Source of the DNA: Melastoma dodecandrum
Lineage: Eukaryota; Streptophyta; Magnoliopsida; Myrtales; Melastomataceae
Length of the DNA stretch: 64,000 nucleotides
Direction: 5' to 3'
Assembly (NCBI GenBank): GCA_029817715.1
Contig: JARUPY010000407.1
Location: 186,001 to 250,000, forward strand
The position numbers and the translations under genes were made by a program. Below, piece by piece: positions 33,031 to 43,682 of the stretch. The notes below the pieces were generated by a model. That model was given only the letters and a program-made list of their open reading frames with translations, had not been told where the DNA came from and made no database searches. Numbering within the stretch: the stretch's first letter is position 1; each line of letters begins with the position of its first letter.

Positions 33031-34317
33031 ATGATTCTTGCGGTTCTCTTCGCGAATTCCGAAGGAAACATCCTGATCGAACGGTACTTCCGATTTTTCC
33101 GGATCGATTTTCCTAGTTTGTGAGGGTGCGGGGGGTGTGTTGGAGATGGGAGAGTCGTGTGATTCGATTGCTGCTCGTCTTGTGCTGTTTTCTTGGATTA
33201 TATGGGAGCGACATGCCTGTGCTTTGTTTGGATTTTCAAGGTTTAATGGAGTCCCGGCGGAGGAGCGCCTTCATTGGCGATCGTTCCTGGTCAAGCTCGG
33301 CGCTGATAACCTCCGGGGTACCAAAAACGAAGAGCTCCTCGTCGCCTGCCACAAGTAAACCTCACCTCCCTCTCTTCTAGATGTTAGGAATACCGAAACG
33401 TCGGGAATGATATTTTGAATGAACGAACGAGCGAATTGTGGCTACCCATTCACGAAAAAGGGGGTCCATTGTTCTCTCACCGGCTTGCTCTTACTCAGGT
33501 CAGTGTACATTGTGTACACGGTGCTCGGCGATGTGAGCATCTTCGCTGTGGGGAAGGATGAATATGACGAGCTAGCCTGTGAGTACTCTGCTCAGTCTTC
33601 ATCTTGTCTGCCTGGGATGAAGTATAGATATTGAGCAGTGCCACCGTTTCCTTGATCTAATTCCCAGGCTCTCCTTGTTTTGGATTCACACATGCCATTG
33701 AGATCTTAAGCAACTGTGAATATTCAAACCAGCAATTCCTGCGATGGTTGTTATTGCTACAAGATAATGATGTTTGATTACTTCTGTATTGGATTGTCAC
33801 GCATTGTTTTTACTATTGGATAGCTGTGATATCATTTATTGGCACCCTGATGTGTTATATTAATGCTTTCTTTCTTCTGATCTGGTTTCCCCCCTTGGCT
33901 TCCTGTAGTAGCAGAAGTGATCTTTGTCATAACCTCTGCTGTCAAAGATATCTGTGGGAAGTCCCCAACTGAGCGTCTTTTCCTGGATAAGTATGGTAGG
34001 ATATGCTTATGCCTCGACGAAATTGTTTGGAAGGTATGTAAAATGATATTCTCCCCTCATGGCCAATATTTATCTATTGGCTCTTCGAACTGGCCATTAT
34101 TGTTTTGACTGGCTTGCTATTTTTCCTGTAATTGTGTCTGCTAGTAATAACATGGAGAGATCAACATTTCTTTTTTGGCAGATAAACTGGCAACAATTTG
34201 TCTAACAGTGGACGGGTTTGCTTGTGTTCATTTTGTTTTTACTAGGGTTACTTGGAGAACACCGATAAGGACAGAATCAAGAGGCTGGTGCGGCTAAAAC
34301 CTCCGACGGAGTTCTGA
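33031..34317 (+). CDS. LOLITA: LOLITA, small longin-type subunit of the TPLATE endocytic adaptor complex
   Basis: Five exons: 33031-33083, 33241-33354, 33499-33578, 33909-34033 and 34246-34317; all GT-AG with agreeing phases, 147 residues. The protein begins MILAVLFANSEGNILIERFNG, a longin/clathrin-adaptor small-subunit start, followed by NEELLVACHKSVYIVYT, LGDVSIFAVGKDEYDELA and ENTDKDRIKRLVRLKPPTEF. Its length (about 147) and ending match the plant LOLITA family (Arabidopsis At1g15370 from memory) and differ from AP sigma or coatomer zeta. TPLATE complexes drive clathrin-mediated endocytosis at the plasma membrane, and the loss of core subunits causes male sterility in Arabidopsis. No lesion seen. 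Confidence 0.92.
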
Positions 34318-34653
34318 ACTTATCCGTCACTATTGCTGTTGGGTGTCTGATTGAAATATCTTGGTTCCCGGATCCTTAGATTTGAGCTGCATCAACTCGA
34401 GGACCTTCAACCCCTTTCATCATGTCAGGTTCTCCACCTTTGGCTGTAATCATATTGAGGAATTCGGCCAAAGAGGACATATGGGTTCATGTTCTGAAAC
34501 AATAGTTGTATCCTTTGTGGAGTTGTTTGTGTACTTTTTATGCTGCTTTCTGTACAGATTACCCATTGTGCTTCCACAGATTATCTCAGCCGGGTGGTGA
34601 AAACCTGGTGCTTAGTTGACCACGAAGTGAACTAAACGATAATGCACCACTCG

Positions 34654-36709
34654 TCACAATTTCAACTCGCAGAAGCAGTCTGGGAGGGCAGAGCCAACTC
34701 CCATTACAAAATTGTCCCGATGAGCTTTCCAGAGGGCTTGCATCAGTTCCTCACCTTTTAACCCCTTGAAAGTGAATTCCGCCAAGGCCTTTCTGTTCAA
34801 GAAGAGTGTCTTGTAAAAACCCTTCAGAGCTCGCATTGCCGAGACCATCTTGTCCATATTCCCAAAGTATGTTGCCATGTACGAGTCGCTATTTATAGAA
34901 ACATAGTAATCTAAGGCAGCCTTCGTGTTACCGTGCATGTTAACAAAATCCTCCCCGCTGAGAAGCGTAGATTTGGTGAAGACATTGTTGTAAATTGAAG
35001 TCAAGCCTTCGATCTCCATCACCCCATCCCCAGCTGCTAGATAGATGTTGGTGCTGGTAGGTATGTGAAGTGATCTTAGCACCAAAGCAGTTTCATTTGG
35101 GGTGAGTGGGCATTTCCCTCGCTTTCTCCATATCGTAGCAAGCTCACCAGTCCATGGTTTTTTGTCTCCCCGTGCAGCCTCAATGGCTTTCAACGAGGAC
35201 TCTGATAGACCCAAGTACTCGCACTGGCTGTAAGCAACCATGTCAGGTTCAAATCTAAGGTGAAGTGACATAAATGGTTTGGGTATGGCCTGCATCAATT
35301 GAGAAGCTTTCTCTTCGAGAGACCGGGTGAGGCGTAATGCATTGTAACAAGCTTGGCAAAGGGCTGCTTTCGCATACTCAGGGTACCTGGAAATTAATGC
35401 AGACGTTACCGGTCGTCGTTAAAAAGAACTGAGAGAATTGTCCAGAGGAAGACTACCTGTCCTTTCTTTGGCTCATTGCCGGCGTGAAGGAGATGTACCG
35501 GTGCTCCAGCAGTTGTGGGAGCACAGTCTCAAGGTAATCGAATTGTTCTTTTCTCTTGCTACAGTCTACATGAAATGGCTCTTTTGACGCTATCTCTGCT
35601 GGTAAGTCCTTGGCAATTTGTACGAAGCCAGCCATTTGTTGAACAAAATAATCAACATCAAACACATCGGCAAAGCCACTGTATTGGCAAGGGGAATTGT
35701 GTTAGATGTGCAGTCAGTATCAACTAACTCTACAACAGATTTGTTCCCCCTGATTGGGTCTCGACTATTGGTAAAGCAGTAAAGCAGTCATACTTCCTAC
35801 ACCTAAACGAGAATGCAAAATAAAAATTACTCCGATCTATTGAGGTGTCGCATGCTATAAAGTATTCTGACTAATTTTATAAATATAACATGAAGTGCAA
35901 TCATACCTAGATTCATTCCAGTAGGCAGCAGCTTCAAACTTTGGCAAGACAAGAGTCGCATTCAGGAGACGGGCAATGCCCACACCATCACAAAGCTGCA
36001 CCATATATTTAACCCTCGATCACTTTTTCCTAGATGCAAAGGACTACTTCTAGTCAGGGGAGAAGAACAGAAGTCCTCACATCTCTCCTCATCTGATTGA
36101 GTCCACCATAGCAAATGATTTGAATATACCCATTGATCTCCTCGGGCAGAGCTGCAGCAATTCAACAAAAACCAATGCAACAGTCTGCAATGAACCGCCA
36201 ATTTCGAAACCAGAAACCAGACTCAGAACACCGAATTCTCTTAACAGATTTTAACGAGAAGCAGCAGATAATCCCACTTCAAACATCTGACTGAACCAAT
36301 AGCAAAGCACACGCCCGCCACAAAATAAACCCCTCTAATGAAGGTAAAAGAAAACATTCATTCAGAAATCCGAGAGGAGGAGGAGAGGGCTTACGAGTTG
36401 CAAGGTGGTGTTGAGCCCACCAATTGCAGGGCCGCCATTCGACTTTCCTCCGAAGCCTCCAGATCTCCACGTTGCGCCTGCAATATCCCAACAAATCCGT
36501 AACCCCAACTTAGAGCACGAAGGAAAAACTCAGAACGGGAGACCAAAGACCGCCGATACGAACGAGGGAGCTGATGGGAGGTCGATGTGGGAGAAGAAGG
36601 AACGAGGCGATAGCACGGAGATGGCGATGAGGAGGAACAGGATGACCACCAGACCGCTGAACAAGGGCTTCACTGACACCGCCGTTATTTGGATCATCTG
36701 CTTCCTCAT
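34654..36709 (-). CDS. O-fucosyltransferase family protein (plant GDP-fucose type)
   Basis: Exons on the minus strand: first exon from ATG 36709 (end unresolved, about 36550), 36477-36395 (VEWRPCNWW), 36151-36081 (INGYIQIICYGGLNQMRRD), 35995-35907 (LCDGVGIARLLNATLVLPKFE), 35678-35457 (FADVFDVDYFVQQM) and 35386-34654 (stop). Phases agree for all but the first junction. An N-terminal hydrophobic segment (PLFSGLVVILFLLIAISVLS) marks a type II Golgi membrane protein. The motifs GGLNQMRRD and HLRFEPDM are the GDP-fucose-binding signatures of this family (about 39 members in Arabidopsis). The C-terminus GSALPDCFCELKL is complete. It probably transfers fucose to proteins or cell-wall glycans; the acceptor is unknown. 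No stop or shift found in exons 2-6. Confidence 0.9.
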
Positions 36710-36775
36710 GCGATTGCAGTTAGAATAGATCAGATCAAACTCAACAACTTCCTTGCCCGATTTGACTGATGACAA

Positions 36776-37348
36776 AACAAGGCCTAAACTTTGCGTGTTT
36801 TCCCGACTCTGATGGGATTCGCAAACCTCCCCACAACGCCGATGAGTCGCAACTGTGTGTTCCGACGAGATATTGTTTCGGACAGTATTTGGCCGACGGA
36901 GGACAACCTACGATTACCCAATTCGGAGTATTATATTATCCTCCATATGCTATTATTATTACAATGTCACCACGAATAAATCTGAACCCTCGTGAATTAA
37001 TTAACTTCGTCTGTCGGCCTGAGACCCAAACCCACGAGTTCGGCCCCCAGCAAAAGCTTTAACCGTCGGATGAAAAAGAGAGACAAAATATGACCTGAAG
37101 CACCAACAAATATCTACAGCAATCTTTTAAGATTAGTGAATACATTAATTGAATAGAACCTAAGCAACAAAACAGACTGCTCCTCACGGCAGTGACCCCG
37201 ATCCACGGAAGGAAATCACAACTACTGCAGGCATTCGGAACTCATCTTTCTGCATGAAAATTGTCCATAAACTAAGGCACCCACTAGCCGATCGACTAGC
37301 ATATTCAACAAACCCAATCCACAGCCTATGAGGGCTAACTGGACATGC
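36776..37348. other. intergenic DNA between the O-fucosyltransferase and Alba genes
   Basis: Holds the upstream region of the O-fucosyltransferase and the 3' UTR of the Alba gene (both minus strand). Nothing else recognised. Confidence 0.5.
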
Positions 37349-38861
37349 TCAGCTCTGCTCCTCGCCGTCTGCTATTTCCCTCTCTTCTGTTGCAGCGGCC
37401 ATCAATTCGTCAAAGTTTTCGGTCTTACCAAGGACTATCTCTATCTGAAACAAAATATATGCATGGAACAAATTAGCGGTAGGTATGAAGCCTTCGGTAT
37501 GAATCAGAAAACACACAGGTCTGATTGTTTCAAATGATGTGGTAGAAAAAGAGATCAGATGGACATATTTGGTAATGATAGTCGCCAAAAGGATTCGATG
37601 GCTAAATAATGCTCTTGTAACTTGAAAACCAGAAAGATAAGTATCAGCCTACCTTGGCCTTCTGAACTGGTCTCCCCCTAGCATCATCCTTGATGTCTAC
37701 AGTGGATGTCATGATTTCTGCCAATGGAAAGTTTAGACCATCATACAAGATTAACTCCAAACGTTCTCATCATACAAGGAATGAAAATGAATATTAGTCT
37801 TACTTTTCTCAACAGCCAACCCATTGTTCTTCAGGATTTCTGCAACCGTGACCACCGTCGCAATTGCTGAAAAGGAATAACACTGTAAGCTATCAAGAAC
37901 AAGAATAAATAAACATTGGACGGAAGGCACCCGATTATCACAATTATAACAAAGCAATACATAATCTTAATATTGAAGATGCAGTGAAGCAACAAAAGTT
38001 CTACTCCGAAAAATTGTGCGCTATAGCTGCTGAACTACAACATGGAGCAACAATAGCCACCACACCATGGGGCACAAGAATTGAGAAAAAAATCCATATT
38101 TGACATCAATGTAATCCCTCAACAGATCCATTAGCAGAGCACATCATCTGACAAAGCTCCTCGTAAGCCTCAACTTCTACATTGACGAACGAACAAAGAC
38201 CCTTTCATGTAGTGTTAATTTGCTCAATCTCCTAACCTACAGTTAAACATTTGAACTTAACCCAAGAAGATCTGAATTCCAGGACAACTTAATCCACTCA
38301 TTTCCCATATTAAGCGCCTCATTAGCAAGGAAACCCACAAATAAAAAATCCGCAAACTCTTAACTGAATCCCATATCAAGGATGATAACCCACAATCACG
38401 TCTTCAAATCAAAAGCACGATCTTTAAGCACCAGCAACAGCTACCGAAAGTGAATACTAATCCGGCATAAGTAAATCCACAACATTACAGGTAACCGCCA
38501 CAACTTCTAACCATCAAATCTAAGTGAGAAGCAAAGAGCGAATTTTGTACCCATCCCGAGAGCCGAAAGCTCCACCTCCTCGTGCTGCTGCATGTACCTC
38601 TGCACCAGATTAAAAAAAAAAAAAAAAACCCCACATAAAACGTGACACGTCGGAAACCAACAACATAGAACAAAAGGAAAGAAGGAAAAACACGCGTGGG
38701 GAGAGACAAGTGGGGGTAGGGGGGAGGAAAAGGGGATCCACCTTGGCGAGATTGACATAGAAGAAGAGGGGCTTCTTGGTGTTGGAAACCTGGATACGGT
38801 TCTTCTTCTGGTTCGTTTCGGAGATGTTAACGGTGTTCATTGCTTCCGTCACCTCCTCCAT
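37349..38861 (-). CDS. Alba family DNA/RNA-binding protein
   Basis: Five exons: 38861-38742, 38599-38551, 37866-37804, 37717-37653 and 37444-37349; phases agree and give 130 residues. The start MEEVTEAMNTVN was chosen over an upstream in-frame codon because short plant Alba proteins start this way. The sequence NRIQVSNTKKPLFFYVNLAK, then RYMQQHEEVELSALGMAIATVVTVAEILKNNGLAVEK, and ARGRPVQKAKIEIVLGKTENFDELM is the Alba fold over nearly its whole length. Plant short Alba proteins bind RNA and R-loops and are found in the cytoplasm and nucleus; they lack the RGG tail of the long class, and so does this one. Intron 2 is long (about 680 bp). It is divergent from the deformylase pseudogene with about 270 bp between start codons. 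Confidence 0.95.
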
Positions 38862-39129
38862 CTGCTTACGTAATCCCCCACACGACTCTCCTCCTCCACT
38901 CCCCCCGCGAACCAAAACCAAGAAAAAACCCTAATCCCCACCGCCCCACCAACCCAAACTCACAAACCACGAATCCCACAGTCGCTCTTCCCATGGCCGA
39001 CACATAAGAAATGGAGAAGCCCGGCCATTATTTTGGCCCAGTTTCCCCATTATTGGGCCTATGAACAGGCCCATTATGGGACCGCTGAGTTTTCGGCTGA
39101 GGTCGTTGCCTTCTCCTCCCCCTAAAAAG
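38862..39129. promoter_or_regulatory. divergent promoter between the Alba gene and the deformylase pseudogene
   Basis: The start codons lie 268 bp apart on opposite strands, so this short space must hold the Alba promoter and probably held the deformylase promoter. I recognised no certain TATA box. An in-frame upstream ATG for the deformylase side occurs at 39061. Confidence 0.5.
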
Positions 39130-40609
39130 ATGCTCTGTCAAATGGAGTCGCTCTTTAGAGCGCCGTCGCTTCGCCTCTTATTCCTCCCCGCCGCCGCCGC
39201 CGTCGGTCCCTCTGCCCCTCGCCGGCCCACCCTCCGCACCCGATCTCCACTGTTCCCTAGCATTATCCGCCGGATCCACGCCTCTTTTTCTTCCAAGACC
39301 GCCAGGGTTGGGTGGTTCCTCGGGCTCGGGGACTAGAATGCGAAGACCGAGTTGCCGGACATTGTCAAAGCCGGGGACCCCGTCCTCCATGAAGCCCCGT
39401 GTGAAGTCGACCCGAAGGAAATCGGTTCGAAAAGGATTCAGAAGATTGTCAACGACATGGTAAAGGCCATGTGGCGGGCTCCTGGAGTCGGGCTCGCCAC
39501 TCCCCAAATTGGCGTGCCGTTACGGGTCGGTCCTGCCTACTCTGATCGTTGTTGTTTTTGTTGTGTTTTGCTACTGTTCACTCCAAAAGTTCGGTCGGAA
39601 ATTTCCGGTACTATAAATAACTTTGAATATGAAAAAGAAAGAGAAAAGAAAGGCAGTGGACGTACAGAACGACTATTTATACTAAACTAAATTTATGTTT
39701 ATACGATAATAAAATATTACCTATATATTCCTTTGTTCTTCATGGAATATCTTTTTTTTTATCAAATTTGATAACAATCCTAATTATCTGGACTCTTTCT
39801 TAACGGCCATTGATCGTCCGTACTGTATATTGGCCTTCGCCGTAGAGTTTTTTGTTCAGTTGGTTGTTGCTTTGTGGACCCTTATTGCTCATCGTCTGGT
39901 AATCCCGTCGCTTGATGACTGAAGCTTTTGCCTGGTGTGTTTTCGTGTCACCTCCTTATTGAATTTTCTGCCCTTTGGGCCTGTATTCTCGACCGTTGAT
40001 CCACAGATAAGACCAAAATTTATGACGCAGAATTTCTGTTGTTAAACAGCTACCCGAATGACCGTGGCATTACTCTGCTAGATGTTCACGTCTTTGGGTT
40101 TTCTGTGAGCGTACTGTTCTCCTAACTTGAATAGCCGCCAGTGACTTAGTGGAAGGCTAACAGGACAATTTTAGGGTTTTGCTGTTGTGACGGTGGCATT
40201 TGTTAGATTGTAGCAGATAATTGTGTTGGAAGATAACAGCGAGTACATAAGTTACCAGCCCATGTCAGAGATCAAAGCACAAGATAGGCGGGAATTCGAT
40301 CTCTTGGTATATCTGTGTTACTGCTATCACTTGTTTTTGTAAGGGAAAAAAAATGCATTTCACATCTTCACTTTGTTTTATTCTTCGACCCTGGGCTTAT
40401 GCAGGTAATAATAAACCCCAAGCTGAAGAAGAAGACCGAACGAACCGCCCTTTTCTGGGTGGCAGGCGAGAATACTGCAACATGAAATGCGACCACCTGG
40501 AAGGAGTTCTATTCGTCGATAAAATGGTGCCGCAGACATTCAGAACCATAGATAATCTCGACCTTCCTCTCGCAGATGGGTGCCCCAAGCTGGGGCCACA
40601 TCGTTCGTG
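39130..40609 (+). pseudogene. PDF1A: peptide deformylase 1A pseudogene
   Basis: Exon 1 (39130 to about 39526) gives a transit-peptide-like start and IVKAGDPVLHE...GVGLATPQIGVPLR; exon 2 (about 40218-40306: [28 protein letters not shown]) and exon 3 (40406-40609: VIINPKLKKKTERTALF ... DKMVPQTFRTIDNLDLPLADGCPKLG) follow. PDF1A removes the N-formyl group from nascent proteins in mitochondria (and plastids); it needs three motifs. Here motif 1 has Thr for Ala (GVGLATPQ), motif 2 (EGCLS) is lost in a deletion of about 40 codons after TERTALF, and motif 3 (HEcDH) is broken by an extra A. A TAG also interrupts exon 1 near 39336. It therefore cannot make active enzyme. Confidence 0.88.
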
Positions 40610-41728
40610 ACTGTGGATTGTACGAAATGGGAGAGTTGTTGCTCCGTAGGGGTTACACTTGAGCCCTCTAGAGCTTCCATGGGTACTGGGTAGGTGCTGT
40701 CGGGCATTCGATGAGTGTCCGGCGACTGGCTAAGCCCGAGTCAGCATCCGCATAGTCATGGGAACGCTGGGATCTGTCTGGTGCTGTTGCCCACCGGCTT
40801 AAGCGAACCGGTGGGGGAACAAACCCTTTGAGAGAAGAGTTGAAAGTCAATGAGAAAGGGCTTTTGTTATTGAATATACGTAGGCATTTTCATTTTCTTC
40901 CGGCATGATTGGCTTGTCCCACTTTCCGTGTGAGCTTGTACCATTTGCAAAATTTTATATGAAAACGACAGCCACCATCTTCGGTGCTCCCTGTGCCTGC
41001 CTGCCTCTGCTGGTCAAAACCGGCTGCTGCTTGATTTTTCCCATGCCCTTTAACTTGTCGCGTTCCTCTTTTCCCCCCAGCGGCGTGGGATTTCGGCAAT
41101 GGCCGATTCACATCTTTCGAAATCAGATCCAACACGATCATGTTTCCAACTTTCTGATTAATCAGTCTTCCTTGCACAATTGAAACCTTTTCCCTAATCC
41201 ATTCCTTCGTTATCTCGTCTAAATTTGGCATCACTGTGGTTTTTGGTGGGATCAGAGGAGCGGAATGAAGATCAAACCCAGTAGTCTCTGCCCATGTTAG
41301 TTCAACTATAACACCCAGAGATTCCAAGTTCAGGAAACTGGGTGGTTGCTGTACCCACAAGAACATGGAGACTCTGATTGAAAAACTCCACACAGTTTGG
41401 TATACACAGGCAGGTGTTACAATTACCCACAACTTGACAAAGCTTGCGCAATCTATAAGATTATATAACCCAGAAAGAAAGAGCAAGAATTGAAAAAGGG
41501 AAAATTTGAAGATAAACCCAGAAAGGCCATCTTCCCATCTCATCCAAGACTCTAACTTCCGACATCCCGCCTTGTTAAGATGAGATCCAACCCCTCCCCC
41601 AACTCATGTATATGCCCTGTATATGACAACCTATCCTGCGAACCAAACTAGAGACAAGGTCCAACCACCACCATCAAGGAGTAAGTACCCAAATTCCCCC
41701 CCAATTCAGCAGCCATACACAACTCTTC
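40610..41728. other. convergent space with an unassigned minus-strand open frame (40890-41543)
   Basis: The minus frame 41543-40890 is open for 217 codons but its amino-acid make-up is mixed, no domain is recognisable and it starts with a Trp/Phe-rich stretch unlike a known signal peptide. It may be the 3' UTR of the MASS-like gene or decayed sequence. No other feature. Confidence 0.4.
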
Positions 41729-42154
41729 CTATCTCGATCTACGCTTGATTGGGGCCACGGGTGGCTGCTTCTTGCTCTTCTTCTTGTGACCCTTGCCGCT
41801 CTTCTTCCCGAAACCGCCACAGAACCCGCATGCAGAAACCTTAGGGGACGGCGGCTCCATAGCCGGAGACACCTTCCCCGCCCTATACCCCCACGCACCT
41901 CCTCCTCCTCCTCCTCCGAGGGCACCGCCAGTAGATCTGCTCCTCTGAAGCGTGTCGATGGCAGGAGGGGGAACGGGGGTGATAATCGAGGAGGTGGACT
42001 TCCTGGGGGGATCAACATCGTCCTTATCAGGGATGGCGCCGTCTCCACCTTGCTTGACCTGATTCAATTCCCCGGAGAGGAAGCGGTCGTCCCAGACGAG
42101 GCCGGAAGAGCCCTGTCTACGGAAGGAAATCGCAGATCTCTGCAGTCCCGCCAT
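41729..42154 (-). CDS. MASS-type MAPK substrate protein (At1g80180/At1g15400-like)
   Basis: A single-exon gene of 141 residues from ATG 42154. It begins MAGLQRSAISFRRQGSSGLVWDDRFLSGE, the conserved start of the small plant family named MAPK kinase substrate or MASS proteins; a second conserved block is GYRAGKVSPAMEPPSPKVSACGFCGGFGKK with two Ser-Pro sites that fit MAPK phosphorylation. The C-terminus is basic (KGHKKKSKKQPPVAPIKRRSR). The middle has a Gly8 run and is probably disordered. In Arabidopsis these proteins associate with the plasma membrane and modulate MPK signalling in the stomatal lineage (from memory). Intact. Confidence 0.9.
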   Translation of the reverse strand: MAGLQRSAISFRRQGSSGLVWDDRFLSGELNQVKQGGDGAIPDKDDVDPPRKSTSSIITPVPPPAIDTLQRSRSTGGALGGGGGGGAWGYRAGKVSPAMEPPSPKVSACGFCGGFGKKSGKGHKKKSKKQPPVAPIKRRSR

Positions 42155-42415
42155 GTGAACTACTTTTGGGGGGGGCTTAATTGATGTGCTCTAGATCTTT
42201 CAAACGAACAAGGAGATGAGGGAGGATGATTCTGGACGGAGGGAGTTGATTGTTATAACTGGAGGGTTTCTCTTTTCTGACTTGAAAGACGGAGGGCTTT
42301 TTACACAGACACACGTATGCATGGCAGGGGTTGTAAGGAAAGGAAATGAAGGGTCCACTCCCGATAAGAGGGGAAGGCTACGTGCCCGTGTGCCGACGCA
42401 TAGGTCGCTTCACTA

Positions 42416-43364
42416 AGAATAATGTTTCGTACAATTTACTGTTTATATTTACGAAAATGAGTTTATCTAAATTTACGTGCTTTTACTAAATTTTCTATAG
42501 TACTTTTACTAAAATTTTTAATAAGTTTCGTAGTACACAACAAAGCAATTAATTGTTCGTAAAGTACGAGTAGATTTTACGAAATTTTTTCGCAATGGAC
42601 ATATTTTTTCTAATGCGCTTGTACAATTATACGTGTTTTCTACAAAAACTTTTTAATACGCTCATACATTTGTACGAAACAAAACTTTTATTATTTGGCA
42701 ATTTACGAAACGATATCGTTGTTTTGTAAATTACGTGTTCTTTATGAAAATTCGTTCATGGACTTTGTACAAATGTACGGACTATTTACGAATCCTTTTA
42801 AAAATAAAGAAAATGCAACTTACGAAACAACGTTATTGTTTTGTCAATTAGTAAATAGTAATTGTTTTGTTTCGTACAAATGTACGTAGAATATTAAAGA
42901 AATTTCATAAAAAACACGTATGATTGTATGAACCCATTACTAAAAAAGTTGGCCCATCACGAAAAAATTTAGTAAAATTTATTGTTTCGTATTTTACAAA
43001 CAAATCACTATTTTTGTACATAAAAGTACGTACAATTGTACAAACCCATTATGAAAAATTTCGGACCATTGTGAATTTTCTTTAAAGTGTGAACAATATA
43101 ATATGATTTCGTACAATTATATGAAACAGTACATCCATCTTCGTAAAGCAACGAATCCATTAGTCCATGGGCACTTCACCGAGATTTGAACGGATATACG
43201 GTTGGTTTTAAAAAAAATTTGTAAAATACGGTCAAAGTTTCCAGAATACCGAAATTATGGTCGCTAAGGCGAGTTTCGAAAACCCTTCACTAAATAATCT
43301 TGGGCATAGACGGATTTTGGAAATCCGCCTTCCCCTCATTGTTTTTTTTAAAGAAAGGACGGGA
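42416..43364. repeat. AT-rich region rich in TACGAAA/TTTCGTA words
   Basis: Over about 800 bp the words 'tttcgtac', 'tacgaaac', 'gtacaattgtac' and 'acgaaaa' recur irregularly on both strands with no fixed period. No coding frame. The last part (43190-43340) is an inverted match of 57955-58105, on the far side of the Tat element. Confidence 0.6.
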
Positions 43365-43369
43365 GGGGG
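43365..43369 (+). repeat. target-site duplication GGGGG (left) of the Tat element
   Basis: GGGGG precedes the 5' LTR and recurs at 57750-57754 after the 3' LTR. Being a homopolymer it is weaker proof than a mixed 5-mer, but it sits exactly at both LTR borders. Confidence 0.7.
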
Positions 43370-43643
43370 TGTTTAACAACAGAAATTCTAGGCCACATAT
43401 CTGGGTCTCATCTGTGGATTAATGGTCCAGAATGCAGGCCCAAAGGACGAGAATCCAGTAAGGAGGTGGCAATGGAAACACACCACGGGAATCCATCTGT
43501 GGAATCCGCTGTCTTCCCTCTCTTCTTTTATTTCATACGGCGACCATACATTCAACGAATCCTTCGGGCACCAGTTATCCGTAGTGCAGAGATTTCCGAC
43601 GTGTTTGGATCCGGCTTGTCAGCGGTCACTTCCAGAGCGAACA
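43370..43643 (+). repeat. 5' LTR of the Tat-type element (internally deleted)
   Basis: It starts TGTTTAACAACAGAAATTC and ends GAGCGAACA, as does the 3' LTR, but it is 274 bp long against 743 bp. The 3' LTR bases from about 57121 to 57605 are missing and a short unrelated join of about 25 bp is present. Confidence 0.85.
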
Positions 43644-43682
43644 CGCCTTTAGCGACCACAGTGGGAGTAAAGGGCTAACACA

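Noticed and set aside
32733..33071. Minus-strand open frame upstream of LOLITA
   Set aside because: Overlaps the LOLITA first exon and promoter on the opposite strand, without a recognised domain.
40890..41543. Minus-strand open frame of 217 codons
   Set aside because: No recognisable domain or homology; it lies in the 3' flank of the MASS-like gene and looks like non-coding sequence.
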